DNA of 64,000 bases from Bradyrhizobium elkanii WSM2783 (GTDB lineage Bacteria; Pseudomonadota; Alphaproteobacteria; Rhizobiales; Xanthobacteraceae), in the NCBI RefSeq assembly GCF_000472865.1, contig NZ_AXAP01000028.1, positions 1-64,000 on the forward strand. Reading direction: 5' to 3'. The notes below the pieces were generated by a model. The model searched no databases, was not told where the DNA came from, and worked only from the letters and a program-made list of their open reading frames with translations. Below are positions 8,905 to 17,292 of the stretch, one piece after another. A program made the position numbers and the translations under genes. Each line of letters opens with the position of its first letter. The stretch's first letter is position 1.

Positions 8905-9567
8905 ATGAAGAGAAAGACCGCGGCAAAGCCGAACGAGCCGGTCATCGAGACTTCCGACTATCGCACGGGCTCGAATGCGCCGGTCGAGAGCAGCCGGAGT
9001 CTTGAGCGTGCGCTCGGCGCCAAGATCAGGGACACGCGACGCGAGCAGGACCTCTCGGTTATCGATCTGGCAAGTGCCGCGAACATCTCGGCCGGCATGC
9101 TTTCGAAAATCGAGAATGGCCAGATTTCGCCGTCACTTTCCACCCTACAGTCGATCGCGAACGCGCTTACTGTGCCGCTTAGTTTGCTATTCGCCGCATC
9201 CGAAGAGCGACGCGACTGCTCCTTCGTACGCGCCAAGCAAGGCGTGGTCATCGAACGTCGTGGCACCAAGGTGGGGCATGTGTACCAACTGCTCGGACAT
9301 GTGAGCGGCGAGGACGTCGTCGTCGAGCCGTACCTCATCACGCTCAAGGAGGAAGCCGAGGCGTATACCGGATTCCAGCACGCCGGCACGGAGTTCATCT
9401 ACATGCTCACCGGCGAGGTGATCTACCGTCACGGCAACAAGAGTTACCGGTTGCGCCCGGGTGATTCCATGCTGTTCGATTCCGGCGCGCTGCATGGGCC
9501 CGAAGTGCTGGTAAAGCAGCCGATGACTTACCTATCGATCATCGTGTACCCGCGGCGTCCCGCCTAA
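8905..9567 (+). CDS. XRE-family transcriptional regulator with C-terminal cupin
   Basis: A 220-aa protein starting MKRKTAAKPNEPVIETSDYR. Residues about 37-95 form a Cro/C1-type helix-turn-helix (DLASAANISAGMLSKIENGQ). Residues about 140-215 form a cupin_2 barrel (GFQHAGTEFIYMLTGEVIYR, then RLRPGDSMLFDS). This architecture is common in regulators of amine, polyamine and amino-acid catabolism, where the cupin binds the effector. I chose the ATG at 8905; the frame is open further upstream. It lies between the mgd and mgs genes on the same strand, so it probably controls one or both. A palindrome 29 bp after its stop is a candidate operator. Confidence 0.85.
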   Translation: MKRKTAAKPNEPVIETSDYRTGSNAPVESSRSLERALGAKIRDTRREQDLSVIDLASAANISAGMLSKIENGQISPSLSTLQSIANALTVPLSLLFAASEERRDCSFVRAKQGVVIERRGTKVGHVYQLLGHVSGEDVVVEPYLITLKEEAEAYTGFQHAGTEFIYMLTGEVIYRHGNKSYRLRPGDSMLFDSGALHGPEVLVKQPMTYLSIIVYPRRPA

Positions 9568-9595
9568 TTCCGGCTCACCGGCGCCCAATTTCTTA

Positions 9596-9616
9596 TCAGG
9601 AAAAATTTATTCCTGA
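9596..9616. promoter_or_regulatory. candidate operator palindrome upstream of mgsA
   Basis: TCAGGA and TCCTGA are perfect inverted half-sites separated by nine A/T bases, in the 105-bp gap between the XRE-cupin gene and mgsA. The AT-rich spacer and the position upstream of mgsABC-gmaS suit a dimeric helix-turn-helix regulator site. Which protein binds it is inference. Confidence 0.4.
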
Positions 9617-9672
9617 AGATTGACGACGCATTTGAAGCTGATACATTTGCGCTCAAAGTCAGGGAGCAGCGC

Positions 9673-10569
9673 ATGTGCGGCATCGTCGGATTGTTTCTCA
9701 AGAACGAACAGCTTCAACCCGAGCTGGGTGAGCACCTGTCGCGCATGCTCGCGACCATGTCGGCCCGCGGGCCGGACAGTGCCGGCATCGCGATCTACGG
9801 CGCGGGGACCGACGACTTGATTAAGCTGACGCTGCGCGCCGCCGACACGGACATGGACCGCGACCTTGCGAGGAGGCTTGGCGCAGCGCTGAAGACGCCG
9901 GTCGATCTGGTGCGGCGCTCCAACCACATCGTGGTGACGATACCCCGGGTGCTGCAGTCGCAGGCGCTGGCTTGGCTGCGCGAGCATCATCCCGAGATAC
10001 ATCTTGTCAGCGCCGGCTCGCGGATGGAGATCTACAAGGAGGTCGGCCTGCCCGAGCGCGTCGCCGACCAGTTCGCGTTGCCCGCAATGCAGGGCACCCA
10101 CGGCATCGGCCACACGCGCATGGCGACTGAATCGGCGGTGACCACTGACGGCGCTCATCCCTTCTCGACAGGCGCCGACCAGTGCCTCGTCCACAATGGT
10201 TCGCTCTCCAACCACAACGCGGTCCGGCGAGGCCTTAAGCGCGAAGGATTCGTCTTCGAGACTGAGAACGATTCCGAGGTCGCAGCGGGCTATCTGACGT
10301 GGCGGATGCGCGAGGGCGACAGCCTCAAACAGGCATTGACGTCCAGCCTTGTCGCCCTCGACGGCTTCTTCACCTTCGTCGCCGGTACTCGTGACGGCTT
10401 CGCCGTGCTCCGTGATCCGATCGCCTGCAAACCGGCCATCCTCGCGGAGTCCGACGACTATGTCGCATTCGGCTCCGAGTTTCGCGCCCTTGCGGTCTTG
10501 CCGGGCATCGAGAACGCCCGTGTCTTCGAGCCGGAGCCGGCGACCGTCTACGCCTGGGAACGTCGGTGA
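9673..10569 (+). CDS. mgsA: N-methylglutamate synthase subunit A (class II glutamine amidotransferase)
   Basis: A 298-aa protein beginning MCGIVGLFLKNEQ. Cys2 is the N-terminal nucleophile of class II amidotransferases after Met removal. Other family elements are MSARGPDSAG, GIGHTRMATESAV and VHNGSLSNHN. It corresponds to GlxB of Sinorhizobium and to the amidotransferase part of glutamate synthase. In the N-methylglutamate pathway this subunit takes methylamine from gamma-glutamylmethylamide. GGGAGCAGCGC just upstream can serve as ribosome binding site. Its stop overlaps mgsB by 4 nt. Confidence 0.87.
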   Translation: MCGIVGLFLKNEQLQPELGEHLSRMLATMSARGPDSAGIAIYGAGTDDLIKLTLRAADTDMDRDLARRLGAALKTPVDLVRRSNHIVVTIPRVLQSQALAWLREHHPEIHLVSAGSRMEIYKEVGLPERVADQFALPAMQGTHGIGHTRMATESAVTTDGAHPFSTGADQCLVHNGSLSNHNAVRRGLKREGFVFETENDSEVAAGYLTWRMREGDSLKQALTSSLVALDGFFTFVAGTRDGFAVLRDPIACKPAILAESDDYVAFGSEFRALAVLPGIENARVFEPEPATVYAWERR

Positions 10570-11255
10570 TGCCCATGATCGACCTGGATCGGCAAACAGT
10601 CCGAGAACTGAACGCGGCGCTGCACCGTCTGGCACCGGACACCAATGAGACTCTATGGGAGGTCACGAACTCCGACGGCAAGCATGCGATCGGCGCCGGC
10701 GTCGATGCGCCCATTGAAATCCATATCAAGGGGCATGTCGGCTACTACTGCGCGGGTATGAACAAGCAGGCGTCCATCTGTATCCACGGCAACGCCGGGA
10801 CGGGTGTCGCCGAGAACATGATGTCCGGCGTCGTTCATGTGATGGGCGATGCGAGCCAATCCGCCGGAGCCACCGGCCACGGTGGACTGCTGATCGTCGA
10901 TGGGGATGCAGCCGCACGCTGCGGAATCTCGATGAAGGGCATCGACATCATCGTCAAGGGTTCGATCGGGGCCATGAGCGCCTTCATGGCCCAGGCTGGC
11001 AATCTTGTCGTCCTCGGAGATGCCGGAGAGGCCCTCGGCGATTCCATCTACGAAGCGACCATCTTCGTGCGGGGAAAAGTAAGGAGTCTCGGCGCCGATT
11101 GCATCGAGAAGCCAATGGCGAAGGAGGACAGGGCCCGCCTCGCCGAACTGCTCCGCCGGGCCGGCGTTGAGGACGGCGACCTCGACGAGTTTCGCATGTA
11201 TGGGTCGGCACGACGCCTCTACAACTTCCACATCGACAACATTGCATCCTACTGA
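10566..11255 (+). CDS. mgsB: N-methylglutamate synthase subunit B (GltB C-terminal-like)
   Basis: A 229-aa protein made largely of the right-handed beta-helix repeats (G-x-x-G-x-x-x-G) found at the C-terminus of the glutamate synthase large subunit, for example MSGVVHVMGDASQSAGATGH and GNLVVLGDAGEALGDSIYEA. The subunit is called GlxC in Sinorhizobium. It is thought to structure the complex between the amidotransferase and synthase subunits. The start overlaps the mgsA stop in an ATGATG context, and mgsC follows 9 bp after its stop. Confidence 0.87.
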   Translation: MMPMIDLDRQTVRELNAALHRLAPDTNETLWEVTNSDGKHAIGAGVDAPIEIHIKGHVGYYCAGMNKQASICIHGNAGTGVAENMMSGVVHVMGDASQSAGATGHGGLLIVDGDAAARCGISMKGIDIIVKGSIGAMSAFMAQAGNLVVLGDAGEALGDSIYEATIFVRGKVRSLGADCIEKPMAKEDRARLAELLRRAGVEDGDLDEFRMYGSARRLYNFHIDNIASY

Positions 11256-11264
11256 CGGCATACG

Positions 11265-12590
11265 ATGGCAGCCTCAAGATCGACCGAACCGCGCTTCTCA
11301 GCAACCTTCGACCGCTACACGATCTCTGAGATTCAGCGCGCCGCGGCCACCGGCATTTATGACATCCGCGGCGGCGGCGCCAAGCGAAGGGTACCGCATT
11401 TCGACGACCTCTTGTTTCTCGGCGCCTCCGTATCGCGCTATCCGTTGGAGGGCTATCGCGAAAAGTGCGGCACGGACGTCGTACTCGGCTCACGCTTTGC
11501 AAAGAAGCCAATCCACCTCAAGACGCCCGTTACCATTGCGGGCATGAGCTTCGGTGCGCTGTCGAGCACGGCGAAGGAAGCGCTTGGCCGCGGCGCCAGC
11601 GTGGTCGGAACCAGCACAACGACTGGCGACGGCGGCATGACCAACGAGGAGCGCACCCATTCATCCACGCTTGTCTACCAATATCTCCCATCCCGCTACG
11701 GAATGAACCCGGATGATCTGCGTCGCGCCGATGCCATCGAGATCGTAGTGGGCCAGGGCGCTAAGCCCGGCGGCGGTGGCATGCTGCTGGGACAGAAGAT
11801 ATCCAAGCGCGTGGCCGAGATGCGCACACTGCCGGAAGGCATCGATCAGCGTTCCGCCTCGCGTCACCCGGACTGGACCGGCCCCGACGACCTCGAGATC
11901 AAGATCGAAGAGCTCCGCGAGATCACAGATTGGGAGAAGCCGATCTACGTGAAGGTCGGCGCAAGCCGCCCCTATTATGATACGGCGCTGGCCGTGAAGG
12001 CCGGTGCAGACGTCGTGGTGATCGACGGCATGCAGGGCGGAACGGCCGCCACGCAGGAGGTCTTCATCGAGAACGTCGGCATTCCGACGCTGGCGGCGGT
12101 GCGTCCTGCAGTCGAAGCGCTCCAGGAGCTCGGCATGCACCGCAAGGTGCAGTTGATCATCTCCGGCGGCATTCGCAACGGCGCGGACGTTGCCAAGGCG
12201 CTTGCGCTCGGGGCCGACGCGGTTGCGATCGGCACGGCGGCACTGATCGCGCTGGGCGACAACAACCCGGCGCTGGAAAGCGAATACAACAAGCTCGGCA
12301 CGACGGCCGGCGCCTATGACGACTGGCATGAAGGATTGGATCCCGCGGGGATCACCACGCAGGACCCGGAATTGGCAAAGCGCCTCGACCCGGTGGCAGG
12401 GGGGCGCCGGCTTGCCAACTTCCTGTCCGTTCTGACGCTGGAAGCTCAAACGATTGCCCGCGCGTGCGGCAAGAGCCACGTCCACAATCTCGAACCTGAA
12501 GACCTCGTCGCACTCACCGTCGAAGCGGCCGCGATCGCCCGCGTTCCGCTCGTCGGCACCAATTGGATTCCTGGCCGGGACCGATACTGA
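11265..12590 (+). CDS. mgsC: N-methylglutamate synthase subunit C (glutamate-synthase-type FMN domain)
   Basis: A 441-aa protein with the FMN/2-oxoglutarate-binding barrel of glutamate synthase. Signatures are GMSFGALSSTAKEALGRGA, VGQGAKPGGGGMLLGQK, DGMQGGTAATQEVFIENVG and ISGGIRNGADVAKALALGAD. With MgsA and MgsB it transfers the methylamino group from gamma-glutamylmethylamide to 2-oxoglutarate, giving N-methylglutamate and glutamate. It is equivalent to GlxD. It starts 9 bp after mgsB, and gmaS follows within 25 bp, so the four genes look co-transcribed. Confidence 0.88.
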   Translation: MAASRSTEPRFSATFDRYTISEIQRAAATGIYDIRGGGAKRRVPHFDDLLFLGASVSRYPLEGYREKCGTDVVLGSRFAKKPIHLKTPVTIAGMSFGALSSTAKEALGRGASVVGTSTTTGDGGMTNEERTHSSTLVYQYLPSRYGMNPDDLRRADAIEIVVGQGAKPGGGGMLLGQKISKRVAEMRTLPEGIDQRSASRHPDWTGPDDLEIKIEELREITDWEKPIYVKVGASRPYYDTALAVKAGADVVVIDGMQGGTAATQEVFIENVGIPTLAAVRPAVEALQELGMHRKVQLIISGGIRNGADVAKALALGADAVAIGTAALIALGDNNPALESEYNKLGTTAGAYDDWHEGLDPAGITTQDPELAKRLDPVAGGRRLANFLSVLTLEAQTIARACGKSHVHNLEPEDLVALTVEAAAIARVPLVGTNWIPGRDRY

Positions 12591-12615
12591 CACTTACCGC
12601 TCATGAAGAGGCACC

Positions 12616-13914
12616 ATGTCGATCGATCTTGCTGAAGTCGCCAAGGAACGGAAGATCAAGTACTTCCTGATTTCCTACACCGATCTGCTTGGCACCCAGC
12701 GTGCCAAGCTTGTTCCGGCCGAAGCAATACGAGTGATGGCGAGAAACGGCGCCGGTTTCGCCGGTTTCGCCACGTGGCTCGACATGACGCCAGCCGATCC
12801 GGACATCCTCGCCATTCCCGATCCGGACAGCCTGATTCAGCTCCCCTGGAAGCCGGAGGTCGGCTGGCTGGCCGCCGATCCCTGGATGGCCGGCAAACCG
12901 GTCGAGCAGGCTCCGCGCAACGTCCTGAAGAGACTGATTGCCACGGCGGCTGACCGCGGCTTTCAGCTCAAGAGCGGCGTCGAATGTGAGTTCTTCCTGA
13001 TCTCGCCTGACGGAGAAAACATCGGCGACATCTCAGATCGGCAGACCAAGCCCTGCTACGATCAGTCGGCGCTGATGCGGCGCTACGAAGTGATCAGCGA
13101 AATATGCGACGGCATGCTTCAACTGGGCTGGAATCCCTACCAGAACGATCATGAGGACGCGAACGGCCAGTTCGAGATGAACTGGGACTACAGCGATGCA
13201 CTGGTTACCGCCGACCGCCACGCCTTCTTCAAATACATGGTGAAATCGATTGCCGAGAAGCACCAGCTTCGCGCGACTTTCATGCCGAAGCCGTTCTCCG
13301 GCCTTACGGGCAACGGCTGTCACGTCCATGTCTCGCTGTGGAAGGACAACAGGAACCTGTTTGAAGACGAAAAAGGCGAGCTTGGCATTTCCTCGATCGG
13401 ATACGCCTTTATCGGCGGCATCATTCATTCCGCCGATGCGCTAGCGGCCATTCTCAATCCGACGGTGAACTCCTACAAACGGATCAACGCGCCGCGCACG
13501 CTATCGGGAGCGACCTGGAGCCCGAACACGGTCACCTTCTCGGGCAACAACCGGACGCATATGATCCGGATACCCGAAGCCGGACGTTTCGAACTCCGCC
13601 TCGCCGACGGTGCCGCCAATCCCTATGCCATGCAGGCCGCCATTTTGGCCGCAGGGCTCGACGGCATCCAGAGCAACCGCAATCCCGGCAAGCGCCTCGA
13701 CATCAACATGTACACCGACGGCCATCTGGTGCAGGACGTAAAGAAGCTCCCGCTCAATCTTCTTGATGCCCTGCGGGCGCTGGAGGGCTCCAAGCTATTG
13801 AGCGAGAGCCTCGGCGAATACGTGCCGGCCTATCTGAAGCTCAAGCACGAGGAGTGGAACGACTTTTCGCGACACCTCACGCGATGGGAGCGGGAAACGA
13901 CCTTGGATTGCTGA
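12616..13914 (+). CDS. gmaS: gamma-glutamylmethylamide synthetase (glutamine synthetase type III-like, GlnT)
   Basis: A 432-aa member of the glutamine synthetase superfamily. The N-terminal beta-grasp contains YFLISYTDLLGTQRAKLVPA. The catalytic domain carries GVECEFFLISPDG, NDHEDANGQFEMNW, GNGCHVHVSLW and NRTHMIRIPEAGRFELRLAD. It is shorter than housekeeping GlnA and has the FAGFATWLDM segment that I associate with GmaS/GlnT proteins. GmaS ligates methylamine to glutamate using ATP. The adjacent mgsABC and mgdABCD favour this over a role as a spare glutamine synthetase, which remains the main alternative. AGAGGC upstream is a weak ribosome binding site. Confidence 0.82.
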   Translation: MSIDLAEVAKERKIKYFLISYTDLLGTQRAKLVPAEAIRVMARNGAGFAGFATWLDMTPADPDILAIPDPDSLIQLPWKPEVGWLAADPWMAGKPVEQAPRNVLKRLIATAADRGFQLKSGVECEFFLISPDGENIGDISDRQTKPCYDQSALMRRYEVISEICDGMLQLGWNPYQNDHEDANGQFEMNWDYSDALVTADRHAFFKYMVKSIAEKHQLRATFMPKPFSGLTGNGCHVHVSLWKDNRNLFEDEKGELGISSIGYAFIGGIIHSADALAAILNPTVNSYKRINAPRTLSGATWSPNTVTFSGNNRTHMIRIPEAGRFELRLADGAANPYAMQAAILAAGLDGIQSNRNPGKRLDINMYTDGHLVQDVKKLPLNLLDALRALEGSKLLSESLGEYVPAYLKLKHEEWNDFSRHLTRWERETTLDC

Positions 13915-14168
13915 TCGACGCGCAGGTTCTGGTCATGAGGATGAAGGTCCAGGCTGCAAGCGATCCGCTTCCTGACCGGCCGATACGTCTAAATCCGCTT
14001 GTCTTGTCCGGCCTTTCAGGCTGTAATTAAATCGAGGTGATATTCGCCTGTTCGCACGCTTCGATGCTGCAGCGTGTTCCGGGGCAACGACTGCCAATCC
14101 CATTCACGAAGGGACGGTGGCGCTCGGCCTTGCGGCATCACTCCTTCGTCACGCGCGGAGGATGTTTC

Positions 14169-14969
14169 ATGAATCTCGACGTCTACCGGATCGCCGACGA
14201 GCCTTACTACCAGCCGCTCGGTCATGAGATCGCGACCTTTCAGGCGGCCTATGCCGAGCGCCTGCCGGTGATGCTGAAGGGGCCAACCGGTTGCGGCAAG
14301 ACCCGCTTCGTCGAGCACATGGCTTGGCGGCTCGGCAAGCCACTGATCACGGTCGCGGCGCATGAGGACATGACCGCCGCCGACCTGGCCGGACGCTACC
14401 TGCTCGAGCCGCAGGGAACCGTTTGGCACGACGGGCCGCTAACGCTCGCGGTGCGCCACGGCGCGATCTGCTATCTCGATGAGATCGTCGAGGCGCGGCA
14501 GGACACCACTGTCGTGATCCATCCGCTGACCGATGCGCGCCGCATCCTGCCGCTGGAGAAGCACAACGAGATCGTGCCCGCCCATGGCGACTTCCAGCTC
14601 ACGATCTCCTACAATCCGGGCTACCAGAGTGCAGTCAAGGACCTAAAGGAATCGACCAAGCAGCGCTTCGTCGCGATCGATTTCTTCTATCCGCCGCCGG
14701 CCACCGAGGCTGCCATCATCGTCCGCGAGAGCGGCACCGATGACAAGCTTGCCGGCATCCTGGTCGCGATAGCACAGCGCTCGCGCAATCTGCAGGGCCA
14801 CGGCCTCGACGAAGGCGCCTCGACTCGCATGCTGATCCACGCCGGGCGGATGGTGCACGCAGGCTTGCCGCTGGACGTTGCCGTGCAATCCTCCATCGTG
14901 CTGCCGATCACAGACAATCCCGACATCCGCGCAGCGCTCAGTGACGCGATCCAGGCCTGTTTGCCGTGA
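14169..14969 (+). CDS. cbbQ: CbbQ/NirQ/NorQ-family MoxR AAA+ ATPase
   Basis: A 266-aa protein. The Walker A motif (LKGPTGCGKTRFVEH) is at about residues 36-50, the Walker B motif (AICYLDEI) near residue 100, and the downstream ISYNPGYQSAVKDLKESTKQ is typical of the CbbQ/NorQ group. These ATPases work with a VWA protein to remodel a metalloenzyme: RubisCO for CbbQ, nitric oxide reductase for NorQ. GCGGAGGATG just before the ATG is a good ribosome binding site. No RubisCO or nor genes are in the window, so the client is unknown. The stop overlaps the next start (GTGA). Confidence 0.85.
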   Translation: MNLDVYRIADEPYYQPLGHEIATFQAAYAERLPVMLKGPTGCGKTRFVEHMAWRLGKPLITVAAHEDMTAADLAGRYLLEPQGTVWHDGPLTLAVRHGAICYLDEIVEARQDTTVVIHPLTDARRILPLEKHNEIVPAHGDFQLTISYNPGYQSAVKDLKESTKQRFVAIDFFYPPPATEAAIIVRESGTDDKLAGILVAIAQRSRNLQGHGLDEGASTRMLIHAGRMVHAGLPLDVAVQSSIVLPITDNPDIRAALSDAIQACLP

Positions 14970-17290
14970 ACGCAGCCAAACAGGCAACGCTGCATCTGGT
15001 GCCTCCTGACGAGGAGGACAGCGCGACGCGCCGGATCCATCGTTTGATGCTCCAGCGCGAGACGCTGCGGCCGATGTTCCTGGTCGCCTGGGACGATCTC
15101 TCGCATCGTTTCGATGTGAACGAACTTGAAGCCTGGGCCGGCGCCGTGCTGACGCTCGCGCATGTCAATGCCGGCCCGGCCTGCCTGATCGCCTATTGGG
15201 AGACAAGCAAGAGCGGCGGCGCTGCGGACAGGCAGGAGATCGCACCACTCTTGGTGGCAGGCCAGATGGCCGCTGACATCTGCCGAAACGCCGGCGCGCG
15301 GGCTGCGACCGCTGCGCTGCAGGCGCTGCCGGTTGCCACGCGTGTGTTCGGCAGCGGTCCGGCCCTCGCAAGGTGGTGGCGGACGATGGAGCTGCTGGCG
15401 CGGCAGGCGCCGGAATCGGTTGCGCCGGCCGCTGACAACATCGCCGCAATTCTCGGCCCCGGCACGATCGACGCCTTCGAGAATTTCGTCGCGACCGGAT
15501 TGAAATTCGCTTCCGGCAACAGGGTAAGACGGCTGGCGTTCTTCCGCCTCGAGAACGATCTCGCACGCCGCATGATCGCGCGCGATCTCGGCAGCGTGAC
15601 GTTCCTCGAAACCGAGATCGAACTGAAGGCCTTCGTCACCGCGCTCTGGGGCAAGCCGCCTTTGCTGCGCAGCTTTGCCGCCGACAACAGCCAGGCGCCG
15701 CAGCGGCGCACCTCGATTGCCGGGCCGCTGATCCGCCTGCCCGAAACCTTTCGCGGCGTACAGGGCGATGCTGCGCGGGCGCTGTTCCGGGCCGCGGCGG
15801 CGCATGCACAGGCGCATCTCGTGCTGGGCAACGGGCTGTTTCCGGTCGGCACGCTGAAGCCGCTGCAGATAGCGCTCGTCAACCTGATCGAGGACGCCCG
15901 TATCGAGACGCTGGCGCTGCGACAGCTACCGGGTCTGCGGCGGCTGTGGGCGCCCTACCATGTGGCCACGCCGTCCGGCGTCGTCGCGGCTCCGACCTTG
16001 ATGGCGCGGCTGGCGCGCGCACTGTTCGATCCCGCCTATGTCGATGACGACAGCTTTGTCGCCAAGGGCCGCGCGATGTTTCAAGCGGCCCTGCCTCGCA
16101 TCGACGATCCCGCCATCAGCCGCGAGATCGGCGTGCTGCTGGGCAACGACCTCGGCCAGATGCGAGTGCAGTTCAACGTCAAGACTTACGTCGTGGAGCC
16201 CGTCTATCGCGATGATGGATTGGGGCTATGGGACTTTGGCGAGAACGCTCCTCCTTCGGGCGAGGTGATGGAGCTGCCGGTCGATGCGGTGCGGATGGAG
16301 CGGCAGGAAGCGTCTGATGGCAACAGCAGCGAGCCGGACGAGCAAGGTGAAGCGCTTGGACGTGGCCAGCCGGTAGCACCGGACGAGCGTGGCACTGTCA
16401 TCGCGAAATATCCGGAATGGGACCGCGCGGATGGCATCGAGCGCCCCGAATGGACCATTGTGCGCGAGGTGGCCGCGCGCGCCGGCGATCCGCGCCTGAT
16501 CGAGGCGGCGCTCGACCATGCCGACGCGCTGCGTAGCCGGATCGGACGATTGGTGCGTGGCGTGCGGATCGGCCGGACCATCCGTCTCAACCGGCAGCAT
16601 GATGGTCACGACATCGACATCGATGCCGCGCTCGATGCCGGCATTGCGCTGCGGACCGGGCAGGAGCCGGATCCGCGCGTGTTCCGATCGTCGACATCGA
16701 TGCATCGCGATCTCGCGGCGCTGCTCTTGATCGATGTCTCCGAGTCGACCCGCGACCGGCTCGCCACCGGCGCGACCATTCTCGAAGTCGAGCGCTTGGC
16801 GGTCGCGGTTCTGGCGGAAGCGATGGGAAGGCTCGGCGATCCCTTCGGTCTTCTGGCATTCGCGTCAGACGGACGCGAAGATGTCAGGATGACCATGATA
16901 AAGTCCTTCGAGGAGCCGTACGACCGGAGCTGCATCGCGCGGCTCGCCGGGCTGAGATCGGGGTTGTCGACGCGGCTTGGCGCCGCGCTACGCCATGCGG
17001 GGAAGGTGATCGCAAAGGCCAACTCCGGCCGCAAGCTCTTGATCGTGCTGACCGACGGCGAGCCGTCCGACATCGACGTATCCGATCCGCTCGATCTGGT
17101 CGAGGATGCGAGGCGTGCTGCGCGTGGCCTGAAAAACGCCGGCACCGATGCTTACGGCGTGGTGCTCGGCAAGACCGGCATCCAGGCGGCATCACGGATC
17201 TTCGGCCGCGGCAACACCATGATGGTGCACCGGATCGAGGATTTGCCGGGGCGACTGTCTGAACTCTACTTCCGTCTGGCACGCCGCTGA
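14966..17290 (+). CDS. cbbO: CbbO/NorD-family VWA-domain protein
   Basis: A 774-aa protein with a GTG start overlapping the cbbQ stop by 4 nt. The C-terminal 190 residues form a von Willebrand A domain with the metal-ion site LLIDVSEST near residue 585 and LIVLTDGEPSDIDVSD later. The length is closer to CbbO than to the shorter NorD. The N-terminal part is helical and contains LVNLIEDARIETLALRQLPG, the short helix element shared by CbbO/NorD. It is the client-binding partner of the ATPase. The urease genes end just 3 bp beyond it, converging from the right. Confidence 0.83.
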   Translation: MNAAKQATLHLVPPDEEDSATRRIHRLMLQRETLRPMFLVAWDDLSHRFDVNELEAWAGAVLTLAHVNAGPACLIAYWETSKSGGAADRQEIAPLLVAGQMAADICRNAGARAATAALQALPVATRVFGSGPALARWWRTMELLARQAPESVAPAADNIAAILGPGTIDAFENFVATGLKFASGNRVRRLAFFRLENDLARRMIARDLGSVTFLETEIELKAFVTALWGKPPLLRSFAADNSQAPQRRTSIAGPLIRLPETFRGVQGDAARALFRAAAAHAQAHLVLGNGLFPVGTLKPLQIALVNLIEDARIETLALRQLPGLRRLWAPYHVATPSGVVAAPTLMARLARALFDPAYVDDDSFVAKGRAMFQAALPRIDDPAISREIGVLLGNDLGQMRVQFNVKTYVVEPVYRDDGLGLWDFGENAPPSGEVMELPVDAVRMERQEASDGNSSEPDEQGEALGRGQPVAPDERGTVIAKYPEWDRADGIERPEWTIVREVAARAGDPRLIEAALDHADALRSRIGRLVRGVRIGRTIRLNRQHDGHDIDIDAALDAGIALRTGQEPDPRVFRSSTSMHRDLAALLLIDVSESTRDRLATGATILEVERLAVAVLAEAMGRLGDPFGLLAFASDGREDVRMTMIKSFEEPYDRSCIARLAGLRSGLSTRLGAALRHAGKVIAKANSGRKLLIVLTDGEPSDIDVSDPLDLVEDARRAARGLKNAGTDAYGVVLGKTGIQAASRIFGRGNTMMVHRIEDLPGRLSELYFRLARR

Positions 17291-17292
17291 GC

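Noticed and set aside
14110..14135. possible sigma-54 promoter before cbbQ (TGGCGC...TTGCGG)
   Set aside because: The distance between the GG and GC elements is 11 nt and not the required 10, and the match is weak.
14169..17290. norQD of a nitric oxide reductase cluster
   Set aside because: No norC or norB lies nearby, and the VWA protein (774 aa) is closer to CbbO length. NorQD-like function is kept only as an alternative.
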